Shown: positions 7,201 to 15,982, numbered from the stretch's first letter. The stretch: 30,529 nucleotides of DNA from Merdivivens faecigallinarum (GCA_017695055.1 JADILY010000125.1:1-30529), one strand, 5' to 3'. The notes: generated from the letters alone by a model not told the origin. Translations and numbers: made by a program.

Positions 7201-7989
7201 CTATAATTTATCTATCAATAACGAGCGGACAAGTTCATAACCTGACTGCGGATTGAATTCTATGTCAGGACGAATCAGATTTTGAGTATCTCCCAAGAAA
7301 TCCGGATCTGACATTTTTCCCTCCATGTTGTTGATGAATTGCTTGTATGTTGGCGGCTGTTTTACGACAAAGGACATGTAACGCCTGTAACAACGGAGTA
7401 TTTCATCAATATTTACGGAGGCTTGCGACAAAGCTACATATAAATCAAAAAGGTCCCTTCCTTTTTTTCGTTGATACAAAGCCCTTAGTTTTGTCCCCAA
7501 CAGTTCATTCAGACAATATGTCGTTATCTCGCATTTACCCGAGAACCAGCTGTTTTCCATCTCGAACGGAATTTTGACCAATCCGAGTTCATTAAAATGT
7601 TCAAAACAATTTATCTCGATTTTCAATCGAAGCGGAATGACAGGAGGTACCTCAGATTCCATACGGAACAACATTGTATTATTGTATCGCTTTTGTTTTG
7701 TAACCCTGTCAGGCAAGAAGCTCAGGACTTCGCCCAGTCTGAACATGATTGGCTTTATCGGTCCCGGTGTGATTTGTACCAAGTCAATATCTTCACTATA
7801 CCTGGGCTGTGGCGACAAATACAGCTTATGAAGTGCCGTACCTCCCCTGAAAGCCAACTGCGAGGCAAGGAACCCATCACTGAAAATGGCGACAAGCGCA
7901 CGGGATATAATAAGGTCCTGTTCCACTTGTGCATTGTCATTCCAAGGAACAATTTTATTCCATTGGGTAATAGCTGCCCTGTTTATCAT
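7201..7989 (-). CDS. abiEii: AbiEii-type nucleotidyltransferase toxin
   Basis: The 262-residue product matches AbiEii/AbiGii toxins, DNA-polymerase-beta-like nucleotidyltransferases. Motif I is FRGGTALHKLY (47-57), followed by the catalytic SEDIDL (Asp67, Asp69) and a later LKIEIN strand. The LGTKLRALYQRKKGRDLFDLY stretch is the conserved motif of the helical domain. Family members transfer nucleotides to targets such as tRNA and block growth, which can abort phage infection. The start ATG overlaps the antitoxin stop (ATGA, 7986-7989), the standard coupled antitoxin-toxin order. The gene appears AT-richer than its neighbours, suggesting acquisition. Confidence 0.9.
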   Translation of the reverse strand: MINRAAITQWNKIVPWNDNAQVEQDLIISRALVAIFSDGFLASQLAFRGGTALHKLYLSPQPRYSEDIDLVQITPGPIKPIMFRLGEVLSFLPDRVTKQKRYNNTMLFRMESEVPPVIPLRLKIEINCFEHFNELGLVKIPFEMENSWFSGKCEITTYCLNELLGTKLRALYQRKKGRDLFDLYVALSQASVNIDEILRCYRRYMSFVVKQPPTYKQFINNMEGKMSDPDFLGDTQNLIRPDIEFNPQSGYELVRSLLIDKL

Positions 7990-8789
7990 ATTTCGTCTGT
8001 TTCTATTATCGAATTTACATTAACTTTCCAACGGGTATTCTTTTCCACATCCTTTTCCGGCCGATTGGGACTTAACGGGACATACCTGAAACGCTTGGCG
8101 TATGACAACAGTTCCGTATGAAGCACTTCCGCAACCTCTTTCTGTTCAAGAACCTCCTCCAGAATATATCCCAAACGTTGTACAGTGGCAATTGAGGTAT
8201 GAACGAACAAATTTTTGGAGGCATCCCGAAAATCCATCTTCTCTGCCAACTCTTCCAAAATAGTGGCAGCTCTTGAAAGACCGCCGATATACTGTTCATA
8301 CTGCACAATATCAATGGAGGTCAATTCCACATTCGAGTAATGGATTACTCCGGTTTCAGAATTCTTTGACAGTAAAAGGTCCGATGGAATCTCCTTACGG
8401 TATGTCCAGACAAGCGTATTGTTTTTTGATGGCGAAACGGACGACTTCGGGAATATTGTCATTACGGAAAACCTTTGCGGGCGCTGGTGCGCAGCACCTA
8501 AGATTTCCGCAGCACTCAACAGGCTTATGTAATATGGCTTTTTCAGATATGACATCAACTGGTCAATGTAATAAATTGGAGGTACAATCCTTTTCGCTGC
8601 ATATTGCGGAGGAACAATAATATAAAATCCCTTATACGCAGAATACAGAATGCCACGGGACGATAATCGGAAAAGTTCATTCCTGATAACCTGTTCCGAA
8701 TAATTGGGAAATGTCAGCCTTATCTCCTCGACAGAAAAAGTCGGAAAACCACTTATTTCTCTATACCGAATCCATTCTCTGATTGTCAT
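7986..8789 (-). CDS. abiEi: AbiEi-type antitoxin / transcriptional regulator
   Basis: At 267 residues, it lies directly upstream of the AbiEii toxin with a 4-base overlap. The N-terminal ~80 residues look like a winged-helix DNA-binding domain (SVEEIRLTFPNYSEQVIRNELFRLSSRGILY), followed by the AbiEi body with LLSAAEILGAAHQRPQRFSV. Such antitoxins neutralise the toxin and repress their own operon. I place the start at ATG 8789 (MTIREWIRYRE); a longer frame exists only from a TTG at 8819, which would lie upstream of the apparent -7 box and so is unlikely. Confidence 0.82.
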   Translation of the reverse strand: MTIREWIRYREISGFPTFSVEEIRLTFPNYSEQVIRNELFRLSSRGILYSAYKGFYIIVPPQYAAKRIVPPIYYIDQLMSYLKKPYYISLLSAAEILGAAHQRPQRFSVMTIFPKSSVSPSKNNTLVWTYRKEIPSDLLLSKNSETGVIHYSNVELTSIDIVQYEQYIGGLSRAATILEELAEKMDFRDASKNLFVHTSIATVQRLGYILEEVLEQKEVAEVLHTELLSYAKRFRYVPLSPNRPEKDVEKNTRWKVNVNSIIETDEI

Positions 8790-8806
8790 ATTGGGTAATT
8801 TTAGTG

Positions 8807-8814
8807 CAAAGGTA
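8807..8814 (-). promoter_or_regulatory. Candidate -7 box for abiEi-abiEii
   Basis: The minus strand reads TACCTTTG (TAnnTTTG) 17 bases before the antitoxin ATG at 8789, implying a very short leader. No convincing -33 TTG is present at the right distance. Confidence 0.45.
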
Positions 8815-8915
8815 ATCAAAAAATGATTATTTATGCACTTTTTTGGCGCATTTTCAAAATGAAAGATAAGTTATACCACATTCTTTCCGAGGCGTGAGCA
8901 GTATTTCTGCCGCAG

Positions 8916-8931
8916 GCAAATATAGCGAGAA
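8916..8931 (+). repeat. Right copy of the 16-bp direct repeat flanking the AbiE module
   Basis: GCAAATATAGCGAGAA here matches 7119-7134 with one mismatch. It also supplies the left arm of the inverted repeat at 8916-8955. Confidence 0.6.
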
Positions 8932-8955
8932 ATCATGTGATTTTGCTATATTTGC
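8916..8955. promoter_or_regulatory. Perfect 11-bp inverted repeat with divergent -7 boxes
   Basis: Arms GCAAATATAGC (8916-8926) and GCTATATTTGC (8945-8955) are perfect complements separated by 18 bases. Each arm contains a TATATTTG box, one facing abiE (8917-8924, minus) and one facing cdaA (8947-8954, plus). It could be two back-to-back promoters or an operator. The plus box is well placed for cdaA, 31 bases before its ATG. Neither box has a clear TTG at -33. Confidence 0.6.
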
Positions 8956-8985
8956 AGATTGGAAATCCCAAAGGTACATCTGATT

Positions 8986-9780
8986 ATGCTGGATTTTTTG
9001 AACATATCTTTCGTAGACATACTGGACATCCTGCTCGTAGGCCTGCTTATATATCAGATTTTCAAACTGATACGTGGAACTGCGGCCATGGGTATATTTT
9101 TAGGCATCCTGGTCATCCTGTTCGCATGGATAATCGTGGACGCCCTGAACATGAAACTCACTTCCGCAATCATAAGCCAGGTAATCGGTGTCGGCGCAAT
9201 AGCCATAATCATACTTTTCCAACAGGAAATAAGACGTTTCCTGCTCCATTTGGGAATGAGATACATGAAAACAGGGAAAAGGACAGGGCTTTTCAGGTTT
9301 TTCTTCGGCCAGAGCCGGAAGACGGAACTCAATTCCAGGTCGGTGAATGAAATTGTAGAAGCCTGCGTGAGGATGTCGGACGACAGGACCGGGGCCCTTA
9401 TAATAATCCCGCACCTGTCCCGCCTGGACACGATAATAGAAACCGGGGACCTGATAGACGCACGTATAAGCCACCGCCTGATAATGAACATTTTCTTCAA
9501 AAATTCCCCTCTGCACGACGGGGCGATGATTGTATCCGGAGACCGGATAGTGGCTGCAAGATGCACGCTTCCCATCAGCGAAAACCCCAACCTGCCGAGC
9601 CATTTCGGCATGAGGCACAAGGCCGCCATCGGGATTACGGAAGAAACGGATGCCGATGCGATAGTGGTTTCCGAGGAAACAGGGCGCATTTCATTCATAA
9701 ACGACGGGAAAGCCGTGACAATCAACAACAGCGGCGAACTGAGGGACGCAATCGGCAAATCCTTCAAGGCCGCCTCGTAA
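8986..9780 (+). CDS. cdaA: Diadenylate cyclase (CdaA/DacA type)
   Basis: It makes cyclic di-AMP from two ATP, a messenger for potassium, osmotic and cell-wall control. Counting from ATG 8986 the protein is 264 residues: three N-terminal transmembrane helices (about 9-28, 34-52 and 60-78), a short coiled linker, then the DAC domain with the catalytic DGA motif (178-180) and RHK (210-212) where most family members have RHR. An alternative TTG at 8959 would add nine residues with no gain and lies too near the -7 box. The CdaR/YbbR partner gene is not adjacent. It converges on comF with 31 bases between the stops. Confidence 0.93.
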   Translation: MLDFLNISFVDILDILLVGLLIYQIFKLIRGTAAMGIFLGILVILFAWIIVDALNMKLTSAIISQVIGVGAIAIIILFQQEIRRFLLHLGMRYMKTGKRTGLFRFFFGQSRKTELNSRSVNEIVEACVRMSDDRTGALIIIPHLSRLDTIIETGDLIDARISHRLIMNIFFKNSPLHDGAMIVSGDRIVAARCTLPISENPNLPSHFGMRHKAAIGITEETDADAIVVSEETGRISFINDGKAVTINNSGELRDAIGKSFKAAS

Positions 9781-9811
9781 AGACACGGAAAAACAAAAAC
9801 AGGAGCAGGGC

Positions 9812-10525
9812 TCAGTCCTCCCGTACCTTTGCCACCGAAGCGAAAAGCACTTCCACGGAAATCCCGTAAGTTTTCAGGGCCGATGAACATGAAAGCAAGG
9901 TAGCCCCTGTCGTACAGGTATCATCCACAATCAATATCCTTACCCTGCCGTTTTCCTTTACCAGAGCATCGACGACGGCGGAATCCCCGCCAAGGACAAA
10001 GGCGTTCCTTACATTGGAAACCTTATCGGCCACATTCACATAAGTCTGTGAAGCCGTGCGCCTTCGCCTTTTGAAAAGGGAAGGGAGCAACAACGGATAT
10101 TTTCCGCATACGGAGCCGTAACCGGAGACGAAACCTTCGGCTATCATCTCGGACTGGTTATACCCTCGCTTCCATTTTCTCGTCCAGTGCAGAGGGACAG
10201 GGGCGACTATGTCTATGCCGCCGAGACCGTTCCCCGCAAGAGCCGCATAAGAACCGAGAAGCCGTCCGAGCCTTACACCGAGACCGGAATTCCCCATATA
10301 TTTGACTGACAGCGCCAGCCTCTTATATGGGGAGACATCATTGTAATAAAAAAGTGAGAACACCCATTGCCCCCGCTCCGTCCACATATAGGTATACGGA
10401 ATATCGGCAAGGCAACCGAGGCACAAATCCCGCTCCGGAGCCAGCAGCCGCTTCCCGCACACTACACAATACCGGGGAAGCACACAATCGAGCAAATCTG
10501 TCAATACATTCCTTTTCCCATGCAT
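9812..10525 (-). CDS. comF: ComF family phosphoribosyltransferase-like protein
   Basis: The 237-residue product opens with a four-cysteine zinc finger (Cys20, Cys23, Cys35, Cys38; CVVCGK and CLGC), followed by a phosphoribosyltransferase fold ending in the PRPP loop VDDTCTTGATL. ComF proteins are needed for DNA uptake in naturally competent bacteria, probably acting in single-strand DNA handling on the cytoplasmic side; in Bacteroidota the role is mostly untested. I chose ATG 10525, which starts 2 bases after the stop of the upstream gene. A longer frame reaching 10624 would run through that gene and lacks family similarity. Confidence 0.87.
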   Translation of the reverse strand: MHGKRNVLTDLLDCVLPRYCVVCGKRLLAPERDLCLGCLADIPYTYMWTERGQWVFSLFYYNDVSPYKRLALSVKYMGNSGLGVRLGRLLGSYAALAGNGLGGIDIVAPVPLHWTRKWKRGYNQSEMIAEGFVSGYGSVCGKYPLLLPSLFKRRRRTASQTYVNVADKVSNVRNAFVLGGDSAVVDALVKENGRVRILIVDDTCTTGATLLSCSSALKTYGISVEVLFASVAKVRED

Positions 10526-10527
10526 AT

Positions 10528-11985
10528 TCAGTCGTGGAGGGGAGCCACAACCTGTGCAAGAAATCCATTGTAACGTGCCTGGCGAGGATAATCGTCCGGC
10601 TTCTCCATGCACTGCGGACACCAATAGCCGCCCAGCAGCACAGTACGCGGAGTCAATACGAAACGGTGGCCGTCATGGCACTCCCACTCGACAGGGGAAT
10701 CCCAGAGAGAATCTCCCGTCACATCAGGAACGGAAACCGCCCTTCCGCCACGGAAGGCGGCTGCTTTCTCCAGCATTGCGGCATCCAGTGAAGCTGCCGG
10801 CGCCGACTCGTCATAACCGTGGTCGAGACTCAGGGTAGCGACTTCCGCCTCATCGGGGTCAGGATCAGGCGAGGCAAGGGAGAAGCCCTTCCACGGAGCA
10901 ATGGCATTATATTCGGCCATACCTCCGTAAAACGCATCAATCCTCGCTTCGTTTCCGCTCTTTATCCAATAGCGAGTGCCGAGAGTCCTGTTCATGGCCA
11001 CATGTCCCATGAACATTTTCATCACGAATGCCGGACACAGGAAAGCGAGTTTCAGATATGAGGGGGCCTTCGAGGCCAGGCGTCGGAAGTATTCCCTGAC
11101 AGGAAGATTTTCCCTGAAGGAAAACAGTTCTTCCAGCACATCGGCATCTGAATACCACTGTCCGTGAAAATTTTTCAGGGCGAACCATTTGGTATCGAAT
11201 ATCTTTTCCGGGGAAGGCGCACCTATGGCTTTCAATATCAGTGTTTCGAACTGATAATTGGTAAGCCGGTACATCTTGCCGCTGCTGATATTGTAAAACT
11301 TCTTCCAGAAACTGTCCGGAATATCCGACTTGCATATATTCACCATGAGCCTTGCCGAATCCTCCACCGTCGCCCATTCAAGCATCCCGTTGAGAGGGAC
11401 ATGGAAGGTTATGGGGTCGTTGGCTTTCCCGAGCAATTTCGAGTAAAGTATCCCCGACTGCCTCAGACTCGCCCATCTGGTAAGGGACGATTCCGAAAGC
11501 ATCCTTTCCGCGATGCATTTGGACATGGCATAACTGTCGAATCTCGCCGGGGCTATGGGGTCCCCGGTCCTTCCGAAACGGTTTGAAACCTCCCTGTTTC
11601 CAGTCTGGGACACCGAACCGATGCTTATCACGGGCATGTCCGTAAGCGAAAGCTCTTCCAGCGCATCTATGATATTGCGCATGGCGGACGTATTCACCCG
11701 CATTGTCTCCTCGGGATACCAGTCGGCCTTAGGAGACACCATGCCTCCGATGTGCAACAATATATCGCTCCCTTGCGCGAGCCTTTTCACCGACTCATAG
11801 TCGGCAAGGTCGCCCCAGACTACCTCAATCCTGCCCTCACGTTCCAACGGAGAAAGCATCTTGATATTTTTTTCGGAACGCCTCGCCAACACTTTCAGAT
11901 TGAATCCGGTTTCCTTCAGAAAAGCCCTCAGCGTTTCACCTCCCATCGTACCGGTCGCCCCGGTAAGCGCAACATTTTTATACAT
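10528..11985 (-). CDS. NAD(P)-dependent epimerase/dehydratase-like protein with C-terminal zinc ribbon
   Basis: The 485-residue protein starts with an extended short-chain dehydrogenase Rossmann fold: GATGTMGG at residues 9-16, the GDLAD strand end (58-62), and YAMSK (152-156) as the YxxxK catalytic pair. The substrate is unknown. After residue ~400 it has an acidic linker and then a Cys/His cluster (Cys436, His440, Cys456, Cys459 in WECHDGH...WCPQC) resembling the treble-clef zinc ribbons of the DUF4379 type. This tail is absent from ordinary epimerases and makes it an unusual fusion. It sits 3 bases after the S46 peptidase and 2 bases before comF. Confidence 0.8.
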   Translation of the reverse strand: MYKNVALTGATGTMGGETLRAFLKETGFNLKVLARRSEKNIKMLSPLEREGRIEVVWGDLADYESVKRLAQGSDILLHIGGMVSPKADWYPEETMRVNTSAMRNIIDALEELSLTDMPVISIGSVSQTGNREVSNRFGRTGDPIAPARFDSYAMSKCIAERMLSESSLTRWASLRQSGILYSKLLGKANDPITFHVPLNGMLEWATVEDSARLMVNICKSDIPDSFWKKFYNISSGKMYRLTNYQFETLILKAIGAPSPEKIFDTKWFALKNFHGQWYSDADVLEELFSFRENLPVREYFRRLASKAPSYLKLAFLCPAFVMKMFMGHVAMNRTLGTRYWIKSGNEARIDAFYGGMAEYNAIAPWKGFSLASPDPDPDEAEVATLSLDHGYDESAPAASLDAAMLEKAAAFRGGRAVSVPDVTGDSLWDSPVEWECHDGHRFVLTPRTVLLGGYWCPQCMEKPDDYPRQARYNGFLAQVVAPLHD

Positions 11986-11988
11986 ATC

Positions 11989-14196
11989 CTATAATCCTAA
12001 TTCTTCTATTATACGTGACATTCCCGCATACTTGTCGAGTATCCAGAGAATGTATCTTATATCGGCACATACGGCTTTGTTGTAATCTTCCAGATAATAC
12101 AGGCCGCCGGCCAGAGACTCGTAATTGGCATCGAAAGCCATGCCAATCAGTTTTCCATTGCAGTCGAGCACCGGACTTCCCGAGTTGCCCCTCGTCACAT
12201 CGTTATCCGTAAGAAAATCCACATACATTTTCCCGTCATCCGCGGCCCAACGCCCCCAGTCTCCGGAACAAAGCAGCTGCATGAACCTTCCGTCAGGGGC
12301 GAAATCCTCCTTTTCCGGAGAGTATTTCTGCACAATCCCGTCCGAAGTGCTTCTCCATGAATAATATACCGCATCGCGAGGAGACAGAGGGGAAACATTC
12401 CCGAAAGTGAACCTCATGGTCGAATTGGCATCCGGATACTGCGGAATACCGGAACTCTCGCGCATCGAATACAGCATCCGTGCATATTTGTCCTCAAGCA
12501 TCTCGACCGACACTCCGTCCTCAACCCTGCTAAGGGCGGTATAGAACTCATACATCCTGGAACTCCGCAGCAATTGGTACAAAGGATCGTAATACAGGGC
12601 TATCCTTTCCCGCAGAATGTCACAGGCTTCACCGCAGGAGCCGATTTCATAGGACCTGGCATCTTCAAGCACAGGTTCCACAAGTACACTGAGCGAATCG
12701 TATCTGGCCCTATCGGTAAAAAACGAATTTTTCCATATATAGTCAGTCATAGCGGAATAATCGTTGCCGAAAGTTTCCTCTAAATAAACATGGAACGGGC
12801 TCCGGAACTCTTCATCAACATGGGTAAAGAAGACCGAAACGGCATATTCCAGCAATTCCTTTTCCACTTTCGGGTCAAGCTGCTTCCACATCCCCCCGAT
12901 GGCATGGAAAGCATCGGCAAACCTCTGCACCGTCTTAGGACTGTCGCCATGCCTGCTCTTCCTCACGGCCATGTTGCGGACATAGGGATAAAGGCCCGTA
13001 CCATCTATCATGGTTCCGGTAAAATACAGTATCTGGTCGGAAATGCCTGCCACATCCGCATATTTTCTTTCCAAATCGCCCATGAGGCTTCCCCATCTTT
13101 CAATCCTTACGGGATCCTCCGAGACCCACGCCTGCAAAACCGCCTCGCGGGAAGCGATGGAATCGAGGATATGGTGCCGCAATATATTGTCGGTTTCGCC
13201 GGCATCGTACTCCCTGGTATTGCTCAGACTGAAAAACGTATTGTAATATTTAAGACGCACTGCAGGATTTTCGGCCATGTGCCCGCGGATAATTCGTATC
13301 CTGTCTTCCTTCATTCCGATGGTTATCGGGTTTATGCGGTAAATATCGTCCTTGACAGCGAAAGAAGAACTGTATCTGCCCGTGGCGTCAGGATAACCCA
13401 TTATGAGGGTGAAATCGCCTTCGGAATACCCGTCCGTCGATATGGCGAATGAATATCGCGGCGACAGAGGCACATTTTCAGGAGAATATTCCGCCGGGCT
13501 TCCGTCCGGAGCGGCATAAATCCTGTACATGGCAAAATCGCCCTTGTGCTGGGGCCATTCCCAATTGTCCACATCGCCTCCGAAAGATGCTATGGATACG
13601 CCGGGAGCCGCCACCAGTCTCACGTCGGGATAGACCTCGTACAGCGACATATAATATTTTTCACCGCACCACATCGAAGAAAGCACGGCCTTGTAACCGG
13701 TCTCGTCCCTTACGGCCTTTTCCATCAGGAACCTCATCCGGCGCATGTTCATCTGCTTGCCTTCACGCTCGGTCTCCGCGATGTATTCCCCGACATCGTC
13801 CGTCACATCTATGATGTATTTCAGGAACATGGCGTTCTTTCCCGGAATCGGGCGCTCCTCTTCGAGGGTCATCGCCCAGAAACCGTCTTCAAGATAATTG
13901 TTGTCTTCAGAACTTACCCCCACTATGTCCGGATAAGCGCAATGATGGGTGGTCATGACAAGGCCTTCGTCCGAAATGACACTGCCCGTACAACCCTGTT
14001 CAAAAAAGACAACCGCATCGGAAAACGATGCAGTTGTCTCGTTATAAATCATGGAAGGGTCTATCTTCATGCCGGCATCCCTCATTTTCAGGGCAAGGGA
14101 CTTGTTTATGAGATTTACCATCCACATTCCGCCGTCGGCAGCGGCATTTACCGCCGCCACGGCCAAAAACAGCATAATGACTGTAAATCTTTTCAT
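11989..14196 (-). CDS. S46 family dipeptidyl-peptidase (DPP7-like)
   Basis: An exported serine peptidase that removes dipeptides from peptide N-termini in the periplasm. From ATG 14196 it has 735 residues, with a signal peptide (MKRFTVIMLFLAVAAVNAAA). The chymotrypsin-like triad is visible as TTHHC (His85), GGDVDNWEWP (Asp around 208-210) and TRGNSGSP (Ser672). Eighteen residues after the nucleophile, where DPP11 has Arg and DPP7 Gly, this protein has Ala690 (FDAN), which predicts hydrophobic rather than acidic P1 preference. The start overlaps the stop of the C69 gene as ATGA, so the two peptidases are translationally coupled; the longer frame to 14256 is not used. Confidence 0.93.
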   Translation of the reverse strand: MKRFTVIMLFLAVAAVNAAADGGMWMVNLINKSLALKMRDAGMKIDPSMIYNETTASFSDAVVFFEQGCTGSVISDEGLVMTTHHCAYPDIVGVSSEDNNYLEDGFWAMTLEEERPIPGKNAMFLKYIIDVTDDVGEYIAETEREGKQMNMRRMRFLMEKAVRDETGYKAVLSSMWCGEKYYMSLYEVYPDVRLVAAPGVSIASFGGDVDNWEWPQHKGDFAMYRIYAAPDGSPAEYSPENVPLSPRYSFAISTDGYSEGDFTLIMGYPDATGRYSSSFAVKDDIYRINPITIGMKEDRIRIIRGHMAENPAVRLKYYNTFFSLSNTREYDAGETDNILRHHILDSIASREAVLQAWVSEDPVRIERWGSLMGDLERKYADVAGISDQILYFTGTMIDGTGLYPYVRNMAVRKSRHGDSPKTVQRFADAFHAIGGMWKQLDPKVEKELLEYAVSVFFTHVDEEFRSPFHVYLEETFGNDYSAMTDYIWKNSFFTDRARYDSLSVLVEPVLEDARSYEIGSCGEACDILRERIALYYDPLYQLLRSSRMYEFYTALSRVEDGVSVEMLEDKYARMLYSMRESSGIPQYPDANSTMRFTFGNVSPLSPRDAVYYSWRSTSDGIVQKYSPEKEDFAPDGRFMQLLCSGDWGRWAADDGKMYVDFLTDNDVTRGNSGSPVLDCNGKLIGMAFDANYESLAGGLYYLEDYNKAVCADIRYILWILDKYAGMSRIIEELGL

Positions 14197-15968
14197 GGCA
14201 ATGGTTCTTTTACTTCGAGGACATCCCCATGGTCTTCGACTACGGCCTGTTTCCATTTTTCAGTATAGCCCGGATTGGTTATGGAACCCGGAATACGGTC
14301 CGAATGGCCGTTGGTTATCCAGCTCCCGTCAGGATTCTGGCCTTTAACATTGCCGTCCATGTATTTCAAAAGCAAATACACTTCAAGCTCGCACCAGTCC
14401 GCGAAAATGTCCTGCGCTGTGGTTATCGTATATTCTGTAAGGTATTTTCTGACTTCTTCAAACGGAACCGAAACCTTGTTGTCGGAATTGCGGGCATATT
14501 TCTTAGGTCCGTTCTTTTCATATATCTCATAGAGTTCCATGGCCTTTTCGTCTATTGACGGAATCTCCGCAAGTGTGGCGTTTTCAAATTCGTCAATCCT
14601 CGAACGCACATCCGCCGCCATTATATTGTACATCTTGTAGCAGGCATTGGCCACCCTGTTGGTCATCCAGAACGCGGAAGTCGGGGAATATTCCAGAATA
14701 GAACCGTTGCCCTCCCTGAAGGACTCAGGGACATCGAGTATGGAAGTATATACAGGCGTGAGATACGAAGTAGCGGCATCGTCAGTACCGAACCAGAGTA
14801 TGCCTCCGATTACGTCCGGAAGCCAGCCCCTCGACTGGCCTACGAGCCAGAAACCGGTCTGCTGGGTAGCAATAGCCCTTTCGTTCACGTATGTCTTGCC
14901 TTCGTATTCGAAATCCATAGGCCTCCACCTGTAAGGAAGGGCATTGCCGCCGGCGCCTATGTCTGTCGTCATGTCCATTGGAGTCCCCTCGAAATGATCC
15001 CTCATGACATCAGCGACATCCTTCACAGTCACACCTTCGGCCTTTACGAAAAGAGGCATCTGGTTGTCCGGATTGTACCCCATCGCGAAGTCTATATAAT
15101 CGTATGCGTCCTTTTCCACAAGATTGCCGTTCCCGTCCTCGAAGACGAATTTGCCACCGGTAAGTATGTTGAAAGCCGACCATACCCTCGCCTCGCAGCC
15201 GCGAAGTCCGGAAAAATTGTAAGGTGCGTATGTCCTGCAGAAACTGAATTCGCTGTCCTCTCCCTTGAAGAAGCCTTTTTCACGCGCGAATGAAATCACA
15301 TCCTCGGAATAGATGCAGTTTTCCGGGTCATCGAGAGGGAAACGATCTATGCGGGCCTGGTTGGCGTGTGCGCAGATATATCCGTCAGGAACGCGGCGCG
15401 CCACCCATACTATGCCTTTCTCGCCTTCGCCCTTGCCTATCAGCTCCATTATCCACACTTCATTGGGATCCGCTATGGAAAATGATTCGCCGGAAGAGCA
15501 GTAGCCGTAGGTATTGGCAAGCTCGACAATGACATCTATGGCCTCACGGGCGGTCTTTGCCCGCTGGAGGGCTATGTAAATAAGGGAACCGTAATCCATT
15601 ATGCCGTTTGCCCCGGAAAGCTCCGGACGTCCCCCGTATGTCGTTTCGGTAATGATAAGCTGATGTTCATTCATATTGCCGACGGTCTGATACGTCACCG
15701 CAACCTGAGGTATCGAACCGAGGAATTTTCCCGTATCCCACTCATAGATATCGAGCATGGTACCGTTAGGATAAACGGCAGCCGGCCTGTAGTAAAGCTC
15801 GCCGTAAAGTGCATGCGAATCAGCAGCATAGGAAACCAACGACGAGCCGTCGGCCGAAGCGCCCGGGGTCACAAGGACATTAGTGCATGCATCCGTTTCG
15901 ACAGCTGAAAGAGCGGTAGCGGCGACGATGGCCGCGGACAAAAAGAATTTTCTCATAAATCTTATCAT
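14193..15968 (-). CDS. C69 family dipeptidase, exported
   Basis: An Ntn-hydrolase peptidase related to Lactobacillus PepD that cleaves dipeptides. It has 591 residues with a signal peptide ending near ALSAVETDA, after which Cys28 would become the N-terminal nucleophile (CTNVLVTPGASADGS). Other family features are the ETTYGGRPEL segment and YCSSGESFSIADPNEVWIME. ATG 15968 and ATG 15956 (residue 5) are both possible starts. It is the first gene of a four-gene operon and overlaps the S46 dipeptidyl-peptidase by 4 bases, a sensible pairing: one enzyme releases dipeptides, the other splits them. Confidence 0.92.
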   Translation of the reverse strand: MIRFMRKFFLSAAIVAATALSAVETDACTNVLVTPGASADGSSLVSYAADSHALYGELYYRPAAVYPNGTMLDIYEWDTGKFLGSIPQVAVTYQTVGNMNEHQLIITETTYGGRPELSGANGIMDYGSLIYIALQRAKTAREAIDVIVELANTYGYCSSGESFSIADPNEVWIMELIGKGEGEKGIVWVARRVPDGYICAHANQARIDRFPLDDPENCIYSEDVISFAREKGFFKGEDSEFSFCRTYAPYNFSGLRGCEARVWSAFNILTGGKFVFEDGNGNLVEKDAYDYIDFAMGYNPDNQMPLFVKAEGVTVKDVADVMRDHFEGTPMDMTTDIGAGGNALPYRWRPMDFEYEGKTYVNERAIATQQTGFWLVGQSRGWLPDVIGGILWFGTDDAATSYLTPVYTSILDVPESFREGNGSILEYSPTSAFWMTNRVANACYKMYNIMAADVRSRIDEFENATLAEIPSIDEKAMELYEIYEKNGPKKYARNSDNKVSVPFEEVRKYLTEYTITTAQDIFADWCELEVYLLLKYMDGNVKGQNPDGSWITNGHSDRIPGSITNPGYTEKWKQAVVEDHGDVLEVKEPLP

Positions 15969-15982
15969 ATTATATTTTTACA

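Noticed and set aside
8790..8819. Extended start of the AbiE antitoxin at TTG 8819
   Set aside because: This start would lie upstream of the apparent -7 box at 8807-8814, and the ATG at 8789 gives a normal N-terminus.
7119..8955. Insertion sequence or integrated element around the AbiE genes
   Set aside because: No transposase, integrase or terminal inverted repeats are present; only the 16-bp direct repeats hint at past insertion.
10526..10624. Extended N-terminus of ComF from 10624
   Set aside because: The extra 33 residues overlap the end of the upstream gene, show no family similarity, and an ATG lies exactly 2 bases after that gene's stop.
14197..14256. Extended N-terminus of the S46 peptidase from 14256
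   Set aside because: The extension would bury the signal peptide; the ATG at 14196 overlaps the upstream stop as ATGA and begins a typical signal peptide.
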